A stretch of 64,000 bases of DNA from Maribacter algicola (GCF_003933245.1 NZ_QUSX01000002.1:1259128-1323127), one strand, 5' to 3'; counted from the first letter of the stretch, positions 9,777 through 18,370 are shown. The notes: generated from the sequence alone by a model not told the origin. Numbers and translations: made by a program.

Positions 9777-10604
9777 CTAGTGGATCTTTAAGGAAGTCAT
9801 GGAAAGTGACCCTCCTAAAGGCGCATCATTAAAAAAGGAGACATCTTCGTTTTTCTCTTTAAGCGCGATTGCATAAAGTAAAGGAAGGTAGTGTTCAGGT
9901 GTAGGTATGGCCAAATCGAATGCCTTTCCTTGTGACCTGAAGTCTATTAAAGATGAATGGTTATTTTCCAAAATAAAGGCTTTCATCTTTTCATTGGCTT
10001 CAATGGCCCAATCGTAACCATATGGTTCTCCATTTACTTTGTCCCAAGCCACCATTCTCAAGTTGTGGACCATATTACCGCTGCCCACTATTAAAATCCC
10101 TTTGTTTCTTAAAGCAGCCAATTCCAGCGCAAGTTCATAATGGTACAAAGGAGGTTTGGTATAGTCTAAACTCATTTGAATAATAGGGACATCGGCAATG
10201 GGATAAAGATGTTTTACGACGCTCCATGAACCATGGTCCAAGCCCCATTGATAATCCAAACCCACTTCCGTTTTGGTAATTAGGTCCTTGGTAGTTTTTG
10301 CCAATTCCGGACTTCCGGGAGCAGGATATTGTACATCGTACAGCGCCTGGGGAAAACCCCCAAAGTCGTGAATAGTTTGTGGATGATCCATAGCGGTAAC
10401 ATAAGTTCCTTTGGTCTCCCAATGTGCTGAAACGCAAAGAATGGCATGGGGTCTTTCCAACTCTTCTCCTAGATTCCTGAAACCTTTGACAAATTCATTG
10501 TCCTCAATGGCGTTCATTGGACTGCCATGGCCTAAGAACAACACGGGCATTTTACCTGTATTGCCTAAATGGGTGGTCATTTTGTGGAAATCTCTTAAAT
10601 TCAT
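9777..10604 (-). CDS. ygiD: 4,5-DOPA-extradiol-dioxygenase-type protein (YgiD family)
   Basis: This 275-residue class III extradiol ring-cleavage dioxygenase family protein (LigB-like, DODA type) is cytosolic and binds one divalent metal. Likely ligand and catalytic histidines are His26 in LGHGSP, His61 in SAHWE, His124 in LDHGSW and His180 in GNMVHNLR. The bacterial YgiD group can open catechols such as L-DOPA, but the true substrate here is unknown. It is the last gene of the molybdenum-cofactor operon, nine bases after moeA, and probably rides along on its transcript without an obvious link to cofactor synthesis. The ATG at 10604 is used; an internal ATG at 10580 is also possible. Confidence 0.9.
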   Translation of the reverse strand: MNLRDFHKMTTHLGNTGKMPVLFLGHGSPMNAIEDNEFVKGFRNLGEELERPHAILCVSAHWETKGTYVTAMDHPQTIHDFGGFPQALYDVQYPAPGSPELAKTTKDLITKTEVGLDYQWGLDHGSWSVVKHLYPIADVPIIQMSLDYTKPPLYHYELALELAALRNKGILIVGSGNMVHNLRMVAWDKVNGEPYGYDWAIEANEKMKAFILENNHSSLIDFRSQGKAFDLAIPTPEHYLPLLYAIALKEKNEDVSFFNDAPLGGSLSMTSLKIH

Positions 10605-10613
10605 ACTTACACG

Positions 10614-11804
10614 TTATCGGATGGGAATAAACCTAACTACTTCTTCTACCATATATGCCAATTCCCTTGGCTCCAAACAAATAAAACCATCGGCGCGGGA
10701 CAAACTTGTTAAATCGCCGGAGCCATTCTCAACAACAGGGGTTACATGCAAGCAACCCTCTTTAGAATGGGTGCTTACTTGAATAAATCTGGTCAAGGGT
10801 GGTGTAATGTCCTGTTCAACGGTCAATTTGGCAAATTGAGTTTCCATTTTGATTCCCCAAGACCTAAACAACCATGGCAAAAAATACAGATGATAGTTGG
10901 CAAAGGTCGAAACCGGATTTCCAGGAAAGGAAAAAATAACGGTTTTCGATTCCTTATGAACCCCAAACCAAAAGGGCTTTCCAGGGCGTTGTGCCACCCT
11001 ATGAAATATTTTCTCAACGCCCAAAGAATCCATAATTTCGGGAATAAAGTCGAACTTACCTTTAGAAACGCCGCCGCTCAATAGTAATACATCGTTTTCG
11101 CGTAAGGCCGATGAAAGTCCTTCCTCAATACTTTTTTTATCGTCCAAAAGATGTAATGAACTTCCCTTAATCCCCAAATGGGACAAGGCCGATAACATAG
11201 TCAAACTATTTGATTTTCTTATCTGATGGGGTTCTGGAGTCACATCAACATCCACCAATTCATTGCCTGTAGCTATACAGCAAACTTTGGGAACTTTCTT
11301 GACCAGTATCATTGGCTTTCCCACGGAGGCCATGACACCTATTTCCGCGGGGGTTATTCTGGTTCCTACCGACAAAATTTGGGCTCCCTTGCTTTCGTCG
11401 CTTCCTTTGTAATGGATATTCTGACCTTTGGTTACCGATTCATTAATGGTTACTAAGCCATCTTCAATGGTCAGATGCTCATACATAATAACCGTATCCG
11501 TATTTTTTGGCAACACGGCACCCGTCATTACCTCGATACAGCAGGCATTATCCTCTAAGCTAAGTTGGGCCATCCCGGCGCTGGCAACATCCTCAATCCG
11601 AATCTTTTGCACTTTTCCTATGACGGCATCGAACTGTATGGCAATACCATCTTTGGTCACGCGGTGAAACGGAGGAAAATCCCTATCGGCATACATAGGT
11701 TCGTCCAAATACCGCCCCATGCTATCCAAAAGCGGTACCTGTTCATTACCCAAATCCAACGGATGTTCTAAAACCTTTTGTAATGCTTCCTTAAATGTAA
11801 TCAC
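10614..11804 (-). CDS. moeA: molybdopterin molybdotransferase MoeA
   Basis: MoeA inserts molybdate into adenylated molybdopterin in the cytosol. Family blocks are clear: FPPFHRVTKDGIA, then TGAVLPKNTDTVIMYE, KGQNIHYKGSDESKGA, LLSGGVSKGKFDF and FSFPGNPVSTFANY. I choose the GTG at 11804 (VITFKEAL), where similarity to MoeA proteins begins. An ATG at 11918 is also in frame but would add 38 residues consisting almost entirely of a QQPTTNN repeat encoded by the heptamer array 11814-11900. If that ATG is used, one repeat unit more or less would shift the frame and meet a stop within five codons. The gene follows tauE on the same strand and precedes ygiD. Confidence 0.9.
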   Translation of the reverse strand: MITFKEALQKVLEHPLDLGNEQVPLLDSMGRYLDEPMYADRDFPPFHRVTKDGIAIQFDAVIGKVQKIRIEDVASAGMAQLSLEDNACCIEVMTGAVLPKNTDTVIMYEHLTIEDGLVTINESVTKGQNIHYKGSDESKGAQILSVGTRITPAEIGVMASVGKPMILVKKVPKVCCIATGNELVDVDVTPEPHQIRKSNSLTMLSALSHLGIKGSSLHLLDDKKSIEEGLSSALRENDVLLLSGGVSKGKFDFIPEIMDSLGVEKIFHRVAQRPGKPFWFGVHKESKTVIFSFPGNPVSTFANYHLYFLPWLFRSWGIKMETQFAKLTVEQDITPPLTRFIQVSTHSKEGCLHVTPVVENGSGDLTSLSRADGFICLEPRELAYMVEEVVRFIPIR

Positions 11805-11813
11805 AGTATTATC

Positions 11814-11900
11814 GTTGTTGGTTGTTGGTTGTTGGTTGTTGGTTGTTGGTTGTTGGTTGTTGGTTGTTGGTTGTTGGTTGTTGGTTGTTGGTTGTTGGTT
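11814..11900. repeat. heptanucleotide tandem repeat GTTGTTG, 12.4 copies
   Basis: There are twelve perfect copies of GTTGTTG plus three further bases, without a single mismatch (CAACAAC read on the minus strand). The array lies between tauE and the GTG start of moeA, in frame with an upstream ATG at 11918. All three reading frames through the array are open, giving QQPTTNN on the minus strand and a VVGCWLL-like repeat on the plus strand. Perfect, short-unit arrays of this length are prone to slippage during replication, so copy number is likely variable. Confidence 0.97.
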
Positions 11901-11948
11901 AAAGAAAAAACTTTTCATTTATAACTTTTAATTTTTAGTCCTAAACTC

Positions 11949-12725
11949 TCAATAGACCCCCAATCCATTCACCAACAAAACCCTTACGCCCACGATGAGC
12001 ACCAAAAGTGCCGTAACCCGTTTAATTCCATTGGCAGAAAGTCGTTTTAAACTAATACGGATTCCTAACTGACCTCCCATTAGCACTGCAATACCCAGAC
12101 ATAGAGTCTCCAACCATGGAAGGGACAAGGAATCACTTGTTACCAATCCCAAGAGCCCCGATACAGAATTGACCAAAATAAAGAAACTAGCTAAGGCCGC
12201 TATCTTTATAGCCTTGTCCCATCGTAGATGATTTAATATTGGAGCCAAAAAAATTCCACCACCAATACCTACCAAACCGGATAAGAAACCAATTCCCGCT
12301 CCTAAAAAATAACTTAAATAATTCGGATATTTTTTGGTCTCCGGTATCGACGTTGCCAAGTTGAAGGTTTGCATTGCCAAAAATATAGCCGATAAAATCA
12401 GGGAAATACCTAGGATAACAAAAAATATTTCCTCCTTTAATCGGAAAGAGGCCCCCAGAAAAGCCAGCGGTATACTGGAAATTATAAAAGGGAGAAAATC
12501 CTTCAATTTCGCATGTCCATTCTTAAAATAGAGATAGGTACTTCCCGAAACAACGACCAAGTTACAAATAAGGGCTATGGAGCGAATGGCGAGAAAACTA
12601 CCTAAAAAAAGGGTCAACAAGGCTAGATAACTGGAACCTCCCCCAAAACCCACGGAAGAATACAACGTAGCTACTATAAAAAAACCCAAACATAGGAGAA
12701 TAAGCTGCTCAATAGGAATTTGCAT
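11949..12725 (-). CDS. sulfite exporter TauE/SafE family membrane protein
   Basis: This is a 258-residue inner-membrane protein with about eight hydrophobic segments in two related halves, the build of the TauE/SafE family. Each half opens with a glycine-rich motif: SVGFGGGSSYLALLTLFLG near residue 25 and GLVGIGGGIFLAPIL near residue 155. Members move sulfite, sulfoacetate or other small organosulfur anions, and the direction and substrate are not certain here. Its 3' neighbours and its overlap of 17 bases with the moeB/rhodanese gene place it firmly inside the molybdenum-cofactor operon. A link to sulfur supply for molybdopterin or to a sulfite-oxidising molybdoenzyme is therefore possible, but is inference. 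Confidence 0.9.
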   Translation of the reverse strand: MQIPIEQLILLCLGFFIVATLYSSVGFGGGSSYLALLTLFLGSFLAIRSIALICNLVVVSGSTYLYFKNGHAKLKDFLPFIISSIPLAFLGASFRLKEEIFFVILGISLILSAIFLAMQTFNLATSIPETKKYPNYLSYFLGAGIGFLSGLVGIGGGIFLAPILNHLRWDKAIKIAALASFFILVNSVSGLLGLVTSDSLSLPWLETLCLGIAVLMGGQLGIRISLKRLSANGIKRVTALLVLIVGVRVLLVNGLGVY

Positions 12726-13779
12726 AGGAGTTCAATTGGTTCATACCGCCAGCAACGTTGATAAATTTTCTGTCTGGTAAAAGTTCTTGCAGCATCAAAA
12801 CCGCTTTTTTACTTCGGATACCTGATTGGCAAATAACGTACATTGGATTTTCCCGTGATAGTTCCCCCACTCTATTTTCCAGCGCGTCCAAAGGAATATT
12901 TTTGGCACCTTTAATGTGGTTTCTTTGGAATTCTTGCTTGGACCGCACATCTAAAAGCAACACTTTTTTATCCCTTAACAAGTTTTGAATTCCGATGGCC
13001 TCAATGGATTCCATTACTACCTCGCAATCAAAATCATAGGAATCCTGAATCCCATTTATTTTCAGATTTTCAGGATTCGGTTTAAATTTCATACGTTGCA
13101 TACGCTGCGACAGCGCATCATATAGTAACAATACACCTGATAGCACACCGTCCAATCCGCAGACGACCTTTACAACTTCCAAGGCTTGTAGGTTTCCCAT
13201 GATACCGGGCAGAATACCCAATACCCCATGTTCGTTGCAATTGGGAACCTCATCGGCTTTGGGCATATTAGGAAACAAACAACGATATGTGGGTCCGTCT
13301 TTATAGTTAAATACGCTCACCTGCCCCTCAAACCCATGCAAAGCACCGTATACAAAAGGTTTTCTTTGAAGGACACAGACATCGTTAATGAGATATCGCG
13401 TAGGAAAATTGTCGGTAGCATCTACTACTATATCATACTTTTGTATAATTCCTAAAGCATTTCCAGGGTTCAGATAGGTCTTATAGGTGTGAATTGTCGT
13501 ATTGGGATTCTGTGCCAACAATTGAGCCTTGGCCACCTCCACTTTTGCTTGGCCAACCATGGCCTGGGTATAAAGCACCTGTCTGTGCAAATTGGATATC
13601 GAAACAACATCGGCATCCACAATGCCCAAAGTACCTATACCCATTGCGTTTAGATACGTCAGTACGGGAACCCCCAGTCCACCGGCCCCTACCACCAGGA
13701 CTTTCGCCTTGCCCAAGGCGCTTTGACCCTTTTGACCAAAACCGGGCAAAATAGTCTGCCTATGGTACCTATCTTCCAT
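12709..13779 (-). CDS. moeB: MoeB/ThiF-family adenylyltransferase fused to a rhodanese domain
   Basis: This 356-residue protein activates the C-terminal glycine of the sulfur carrier MoaD by adenylation. The nucleotide-binding motif is VVGAGGLG at 29-36, followed by DADVVSISNLHRQ and DATDNFPTRYLIND. The second part (about 255-356) is a rhodanese domain with the active-site loop CQSGIRS starting at Cys317, which can carry persulfide sulfur and pass it to the activated carrier. This domain order is known from MOCS3-like proteins. In the middle, YRCLFP and PNCNEHG are present, but the paired CxxC zinc motifs of E. coli MoeB are not obvious. Its ATG overlaps the mobA stop by one base, so translation is probably coupled. 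Confidence 0.93.
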   Translation of the reverse strand: MEDRYHRQTILPGFGQKGQSALGKAKVLVVGAGGLGVPVLTYLNAMGIGTLGIVDADVVSISNLHRQVLYTQAMVGQAKVEVAKAQLLAQNPNTTIHTYKTYLNPGNALGIIQKYDIVVDATDNFPTRYLINDVCVLQRKPFVYGALHGFEGQVSVFNYKDGPTYRCLFPNMPKADEVPNCNEHGVLGILPGIMGNLQALEVVKVVCGLDGVLSGVLLLYDALSQRMQRMKFKPNPENLKINGIQDSYDFDCEVVMESIEAIGIQNLLRDKKVLLLDVRSKQEFQRNHIKGAKNIPLDALENRVGELSRENPMYVICQSGIRSKKAVLMLQELLPDRKFINVAGGMNQLNSYANSY

Positions 13780-14372
13780 CAGGCTTCCAGTTTTTGCAGG
13801 GCTTCCTTATATTCCTCTTGGGAATTGGCATTCAATAAAACTTGCGGGGTTTTAGGAAATACCAGGGAAACGTCATTATTAATAAGGAACTTACGGGGAC
13901 AGGTACCATTACCCGCCTCAAGGTATGCGATTGAAGTTTTTAAGGCCTCGGGCTCCCATATGGCACATAAAGGCTCAGGAAGCGGATTGTCTCTGTTTGC
14001 AAAGGCAGTAGCCAATTTTTGGGTATCGCGCTGTGAGATCAATTCTTTCAAGGAGGCCTCGTCTATTAAGGGAAGGTCACAGGCCAATACTAGCCAGGCA
14101 ACATCTGGATATTCCCTATGTGCCGATAATAACCCATTGTAAGGACCTCGAAATTCATTCCTGTCCAAAATGGTTTTGAAGTTAGATGCTATTTCTTCAT
14201 CTTGGTCTTGGCGAACACTCAAAAAGGTTTTATCGCACAGGGTATCCAAAAGATGGTATAAATGTTCCCTTTGTGGAACACCATGATATGAAATCAGACC
14301 CTTATCTTGACCCATTCGTGTGCTTTTGCCTCCTGAAAGCACCAATCCATACAATCTATCTTTGGTAGTCAT
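13779..14372 (-). CDS. mobA: molybdenum cofactor guanylyltransferase MobA
   Basis: The 197-residue enzyme transfers GMP from GTP to the molybdenum cofactor, making the guanine dinucleotide form used by DMSO-reductase-type enzymes. The nucleotidyltransferase signature GLVLSGGKSTRMGQDKG lies at about 10-26, and the metal-binding acid region is LVLACDLPLIDE near residue 96. The gene overlaps moaC by 17 bases upstream and moeB by one base downstream, typical of a tightly packed operon. Its presence suggests that the host makes at least one MGD- or bis-MGD-dependent enzyme, none of which is encoded in this window. Confidence 0.92.
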   Translation of the reverse strand: MTTKDRLYGLVLSGGKSTRMGQDKGLISYHGVPQREHLYHLLDTLCDKTFLSVRQDQDEEIASNFKTILDRNEFRGPYNGLLSAHREYPDVAWLVLACDLPLIDEASLKELISQRDTQKLATAFANRDNPLPEPLCAIWEPEALKTSIAYLEAGNGTCPRKFLINNDVSLVFPKTPQVLLNANSQEEYKEALQKLEA

Positions 14373-14829
14373 TTTTTCCTCCAGATTTTCTTTCCAACTG
14401 TACCGTGGAAATCACAATGTCCTGGGAAAGCGCCTTGCACATATCGTAAATGGTGAGTGCCGCTACGGAAACGCCGGTAAGCGCCTCCATCTCCACACCA
14501 GTCATTCCGTTACATTTTACCGTACAGGTGATATGAAATTGGTTTTCACCGGGAACGATGTCCACATCTATTTTTGTCAGGTTGATTTGATGGCACAACG
14601 GAATCAGTTCCGATGTTCTTTTCACACCTTGTATCCCTGCAATTATCGCCGTTTGCACGATACTTCCCTTTTTACCTAGGAAATCCTTATCGGACAATGC
14701 TTGAAACACATCCGAAGGAAATAGTACCCGCCCGGACGCAACGGCAATTCTGGAAGTCTCCTTTTTTTCAGAAACATCCACCATGACCGCATTGCCAGAT
14801 TCATTGATATGTGATAATTTTTTCTCCAT
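14356..14829 (-). CDS. moaC: cyclic pyranopterin monophosphate synthase MoaC
   Basis: MoaC converts the product of MoaA into cyclic pyranopterin monophosphate, the first stable intermediate of molybdopterin. The 157-residue protein has the family blocks MVDVSEKKETSRIA, KRTSELIPLCHQI and GVEMEALTGVSVAALTIYDMCK, including the Asp and Lys of YDMCK that are catalytic in E. coli MoaC. It is a single-domain form; in many Bacteroidota MoaC is fused to MoaB, but here no MoaB/MogA domain is attached or found in the operon. It starts four bases after moaA. Confidence 0.95.
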   Translation of the reverse strand: MEKKLSHINESGNAVMVDVSEKKETSRIAVASGRVLFPSDVFQALSDKDFLGKKGSIVQTAIIAGIQGVKRTSELIPLCHQINLTKIDVDIVPGENQFHITCTVKCNGMTGVEMEALTGVSVAALTIYDMCKALSQDIVISTVQLERKSGGKNDYQR

Positions 14830-14833
14830 TTTT

Positions 14834-15817
14834 TTATCCTCCTATAGATGTCATGGAATTTGAAAAAACGTTGGCATATTTTTCTTGTGCCTCGAAGCCG
14901 GTTTTGGCCCTGCTCCCAACTGCCTTTAAAACTTCTTCCTTAACTTTATTTTTTGAATCTGCCCCTCGCATAATATTCCTTAAGTTTGCACTGGGTTTTC
15001 CATACAAACAGGTAATTACGTCGCCCGTGGCCGATACCCTTAACCTATTACAGGTTCCGCAAAAAGTTCTGCTAAAGGAGGGTATGACTCCAAAGGTTCC
15101 CAGGTGACCCGGAATTTTATAATTTATGGAGGTAGATGTCTTTGGTGACTCCAGTTTGTAATAATCAGGATGTTCAGACTTGATATGGTCGAGAATGCGC
15201 TTGTAGTCCCATGCAATTTTTTGAAACGTTTTCGATCCACCATTAAAAGGCATTTCCTCTAAAAACCGAACGGATACCGGATAATGCTTGGCCAATTCCA
15301 AAATGGGTAGAATGTCCTGCGTGTTCTGTCCGTCCAAAGCAATAAAATTGATACGTACGTTGAACCCCTCACTGATTAATCGAATCAGGTTGTTATGCAC
15401 AGTATCGTATTGGTTCCTTCGGGTTATTCGTTCAAAAGTTTCCCTATGTATCGCATCCAGACTTACGTTAATATTCTTTATTCCCATTGATTTTAGCTCA
15501 TCAATGTAAGGTCCAATCAAGGTGGCGTTGGTGGTTACTGATATATCCTTCAAACCATCAAGTTTTGCCAAGTGCCTTAGAAGTTCCATCAAATCCTTCC
15601 TAACGAAGGGCTCTCCACCGGTAATCCTTATTTTATCGATTCCCTGCCCTACCAATATTTCGCTCAACGTTTTAAGCTCCTCCATGGTGAGCAATTTATC
15701 GTTTTTGGCAAAGTTGATACCTTCGGCGGGCATACAGTAATTACATCGAAGATTACATCGATCCGTAACAGCAAGTCTTAGGTAATTAATTTTTCTATTA
15801 TGATTGTCTATCAACAT
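14834..15817 (-). CDS. moaA: GTP 3',8-cyclase MoaA (radical SAM)
   Basis: MoaA carries out the radical-SAM rearrangement of GTP that starts molybdopterin synthesis. The 327-residue protein has the N-terminal [4Fe-4S] motif Cys21-x3-Cys25-x2-Cys28 (CNLRCNYC), the GGEPFVRKDL segment, and the C-terminal second cluster motif FCGTCNRLR with a later Cys in VITCLYG. It ends in SIGG, the conserved double glycine tail needed for activity. It is cytosolic and oxygen sensitive. There is a 75-bp gap to moaE upstream, and moaC follows directly. Confidence 0.96.
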   Translation of the reverse strand: MLIDNHNRKINYLRLAVTDRCNLRCNYCMPAEGINFAKNDKLLTMEELKTLSEILVGQGIDKIRITGGEPFVRKDLMELLRHLAKLDGLKDISVTTNATLIGPYIDELKSMGIKNINVSLDAIHRETFERITRRNQYDTVHNNLIRLISEGFNVRINFIALDGQNTQDILPILELAKHYPVSVRFLEEMPFNGGSKTFQKIAWDYKRILDHIKSEHPDYYKLESPKTSTSINYKIPGHLGTFGVIPSFSRTFCGTCNRLRVSATGDVITCLYGKPSANLRNIMRGADSKNKVKEEVLKAVGSRAKTGFEAQEKYANVFSNSMTSIGG

Positions 15818-15892
15818 ATTCCTTCAATATAATCTTTAGTGTTGGCAACTCAAAACGTCATCTAAATCCATCTACTTCCCCAAAAACTCTTT

Positions 15893-16309
15893 TTAAGGAT
15901 GTGCCGAAACCCAGACCGATTTATTTTTGAACATCTCCTTTTTCCAAATAGGTACTGTTTCCTTTAAGGTATCTATTAAAAACCGACATGCTTCGAAGGA
16001 TTCTGACCTATGGGCCGAAGAGGCCCCCACAATTACCACGGCATCCTGTACCTCTTTCCTACCAACGGCATGTTTTATCACCACTTTGTTCAATTTCCAT
16101 TTCTCCAAAGCTGCATCCGCTAATTTATCCATCTCCTTTAGAGCCATGGATTCATAGGTCTCAAATTCCAGGGCCACTACCTGTTCATTATTGGTAAACT
16201 CCCGCACAGAACCAACAAAAACACAAATGCCACCGCTGTTGGGGTGGGATAATTCCTGATACACACTATGGGTATCCAGCTCCTGTACTATTTCTATGAT
16301 CTTATTCAT
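15893..16309 (-). CDS. moaE: molybdopterin synthase catalytic subunit MoaE
   Basis: MoaE is the large subunit of molybdopterin synthase, which adds the two dithiolene sulfurs delivered by thiocarboxylated MoaD. The 138-residue protein has GGICVFVGSVREFTN near residue 25, ASSAHRSESFEACRFLID near 95, and the active-site lysine region VPIWKKE near 118. The start codon overlaps the moaD stop by one base, so the two subunits are made together. Confidence 0.95.
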   Translation of the reverse strand: MNKIIEIVQELDTHSVYQELSHPNSGGICVFVGSVREFTNNEQVVALEFETYESMALKEMDKLADAALEKWKLNKVVIKHAVGRKEVQDAVVIVGASSAHRSESFEACRFLIDTLKETVPIWKKEMFKNKSVWVSAHP

Positions 16310-16551
16310 TAGCCTCCACTTACTGGCGGAATTATCGCCACCTCATCATTTGATTTAAGCTGAACATCATCATCCGCATATTCACTGTTTACGGCAATTG
16401 CCAAAGAGGACAGCTTGGAAAATTCGGGATATCTTTTTTTTAAGGCTTGTTTTAGGTCCGCCACTGAATTAGGGGAATCTTCCCCAAAATCCATGATCAT
16501 TTGGGATTTCCCAACAATATCCTTTGCAATACCAAAAAAAAGTAGGTCCAT
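16309..16551 (-). CDS. moaD: molybdopterin synthase sulfur carrier subunit MoaD
   Basis: This is an 80-residue ubiquitin-fold sulfur carrier. The decisive signs are the IIPPVSGG C-terminus, where the final glycine becomes a thiocarboxylate after activation by MoeB, and the position directly before moaE with a one-base overlap. N-terminal FFGIAKDIVG matches the family. It is the first gene of the cofactor operon, so the operon promoter should lie in 16552-16677. No clear TAnnTTTG box was found there and no riboswitch-like fold was recognised. Confidence 0.94.
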   Translation of the reverse strand: MDLLFFGIAKDIVGKSQMIMDFGEDSPNSVADLKQALKKRYPEFSKLSSLAIAVNSEYADDDVQLKSNDEVAIIPPVSGG

Positions 16552-16677
16552 TTTACTCCAATTTACCCTAAGCGCTAGCCCAAAATACCTGAACCCCTAA
16601 ATTACTTATTATTCTGGAAGTAACGCATTAGTTACCTCGCTATTTAACCTTTCATTAGGTTTGAATTATACATGTGA

Positions 16678-17493
16678 TCAGGTTTGGCTCCTACCTTCGA
16701 CAAAACTAGCTCCTTCGGGCTTTTCGTAAAATTGCTTGTGTTTGGATTCTTTACTAAGTTCCACATTTTCAAATTTGACGGTATTGTTTCTATCCCCTAT
16801 GACCCTACCTTCATAATTATACCAAGAAATGGATTTTGGCAATAACAGGCCTTCCACTTTTTGCCAATCGTCATATCGAATCCATTTTATATTATCTGAA
16901 TCCTCCCCGGTGCGGTAGGTTACCGTATATCCCAGCCAGGCCATTTGAAATGTCTCCGGGTCGTAGTGAATGTAGTATTCATCCTTTGGTGATGTTCCCA
17001 CTCCAGCATTGTAGGTTATGCTAATTCCCGGATAGGATTTTCCATCAAACTCCAGGCTTTCCGTATCGCCATATTGTATGCCTGAATCTCCAAGGACAAA
17101 AGGCATTGCATAAAAATAAAACATCAAATTATGATAGAATACCGGGTCTCCTTGGTAGGATTTTGATGTATCCTGAATCCAAACTTGGTTCCCGTCAAAG
17201 CCCATTTCGATCCCGTCCATGGTAATCCTGTCCCGTCTTTTGTACAAATCGATAACATGCACTTCCTTGGAATTCCCTTTATCAATATCATAGGATAACG
17301 TAGTGTACTTTTTCCAGTTTTCATGTCCTCCATGGGCATCAAAAACCAGCTTCAAACTAGCAGGATATTTGTTTTCTGTAGTACTTGTTTCGGGTGTATC
17401 CGTTTTGGTTTCGTTTACTTGCTCGTCTTTTGGCGATTCCTTACAACCAAAGGCAAAAAGTAGTAGTAAAAAGGTAATTAGTTGCTTTGTCAT
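16678..17493 (-). CDS. DUF6503-like lipoprotein
   Basis: A lipoprotein of 271 residues with lipobox FAFGC (Cys17), followed by a low-complexity acidic/threonine linker and a beta-rich domain starting KLVFDAHGGHENWKKY. That AHGG-x-x-W opening is what I associate with the DUF6503 family of Bacteroidota envelope proteins. The fold resembles LolA/LolB-like lipid-binding half barrels, but function is unknown. After Cys the sequence KESPKDE is charged, so surface exposure is possible. It is a single gene, divergent from the methyltransferase gene, and separated from the molybdenum-cofactor operon by 126 bp. Confidence 0.75.
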   Translation of the reverse strand: MTKQLITFLLLLFAFGCKESPKDEQVNETKTDTPETSTTENKYPASLKLVFDAHGGHENWKKYTTLSYDIDKGNSKEVHVIDLYKRRDRITMDGIEMGFDGNQVWIQDTSKSYQGDPVFYHNLMFYFYAMPFVLGDSGIQYGDTESLEFDGKSYPGISITYNAGVGTSPKDEYYIHYDPETFQMAWLGYTVTYRTGEDSDNIKWIRYDDWQKVEGLLLPKSISWYNYEGRVIGDRNNTVKFENVELSKESKHKQFYEKPEGASFVEGRSQT

Positions 17494-17552
17494 GGTATTT
17501 GGTTTTATTTTTTAATAGGTCGAAACATTTATCAATAGTTAACATATTCCGT

Positions 17553-17560
17553 TAAATTTG
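17553..17560 (+). promoter_or_regulatory. possible -7 element of the TrmH-family gene
   Basis: TAAATTTG matches TAnnTTTG and ends six bases before the ATG at 17567. A TTG at the usual -33 spacing was not found. If used, the mRNA would have almost no leader. Confidence 0.35.
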
Positions 17561-17566
17561 CTCTAA

Positions 17567-18370
17567 ATGAGTGAAATTAAGCATATCAGCAGTCTACAAA
17601 ACCCCTTGATAAAAAAAGTGCTTTTGCTCAAGGAAAAATCCAGGGAACGAAAGAAAACCGGGCTTTTTGTTTTGGAGGGAAGAAAGGAAATCGAACTGGC
17701 GATATCTAGCGATTATTTGCTGGACACGCTCTTATTTTGTCCGGAACTTATCTCAAAAGAAATTTTGGAGACTTCCTTTGAGTTAAGGAAGACTTCTTTG
17801 ATATCGGTAAGCCCGGAGATTTATGGAAAATTGGCGCATAGAAACACGACGGAAGGTGTTATCGCCATAGCCGAAACCAAAAGCCACAACTTGAAAGGCT
17901 TTTCCTTTCAAACCAAAAACCCCTTGGTCCTTGTGGCCGAAGCCCCGGAAAAACCAGGAAATATCGGAGCTCTCTTAAGAACGGCAGACGCCGCAAACCT
18001 GGATGCCGTATTCATAGCAAACCCTAAAACCGATCTATATAACCCAAACATTGTTCGGTCAAGTGTAGGATGTGTTTTTTCGAGAAAGGTCATTCTGGCC
18101 GATACGGCTACCATCATTTCATTTTTAAAGGAAAATGGCATTGCCATATATTGTGCAGCACTATCCGCTTCCAAACCCTACACCAATGTTGATTTTAAGG
18201 GGCCTACCGCTATTGTGGTAGGTACGGAGCATAGTGGTCTTAGTGATGACTGGCTTTCAAATTCCAACCAAAATATCCTAATTCCCATGGAGGGGGCTAT
18301 CGATTCCATGAATGTTTCCGTATCCGCGGCAATACTTATCTTTGAGGCGAAACGGCAGCGGTTAGGATAA
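17567..18370 (+). CDS. TrmH/SpoU-family RNA 2'-O-methyltransferase
   Basis: This 267-residue SPOUT methyltransferase uses SAM to methylate a ribose in rRNA or tRNA. The N-terminal part (about 1-100) is the L30e-like substrate-binding domain. The catalytic knot has motif 1 EKPGNIGALLRTADA at about 125, motif 2 VVGTEHSGLSDDW at about 220, and motif 3 IPMEGAIDSMNVSVSAAI at about 240, with the conserved Arg, Glu and Asn residues. The exact target cannot be assigned: RlmB, TsnR-like and other members look alike. It is followed 37 bp later by the M48 protease gene. Confidence 0.9.
   Translation: MSEIKHISSLQNPLIKKVLLLKEKSRERKKTGLFVLEGRKEIELAISSDYLLDTLLFCPELISKEILETSFELRKTSLISVSPEIYGKLAHRNTTEGVIAIAETKSHNLKGFSFQTKNPLVLVAEAPEKPGNIGALLRTADAANLDAVFIANPKTDLYNPNIVRSSVGCVFSRKVILADTATIISFLKENGIAIYCAALSASKPYTNVDFKGPTAIVVGTEHSGLSDDWLSNSNQNILIPMEGAIDSMNVSVSAAILIFEAKRQRLG

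Noticed and set aside
11814..11900. CRISPR array
   Set aside because: The only regular repeat in the window is a direct heptamer array without spacers, and no cas gene is present.
11719..11931. Frame reading a VVGCWLL repeat on the plus strand
   Set aside because: It arises from the heptamer array read antisense to moeA; repetitive array frames like this are open by chance.
16552..16677. Molybdenum-cofactor riboswitch before moaD
   Set aside because: No conserved Moco motif or stable long fold was recognised; the class is not known from Bacteroidota.
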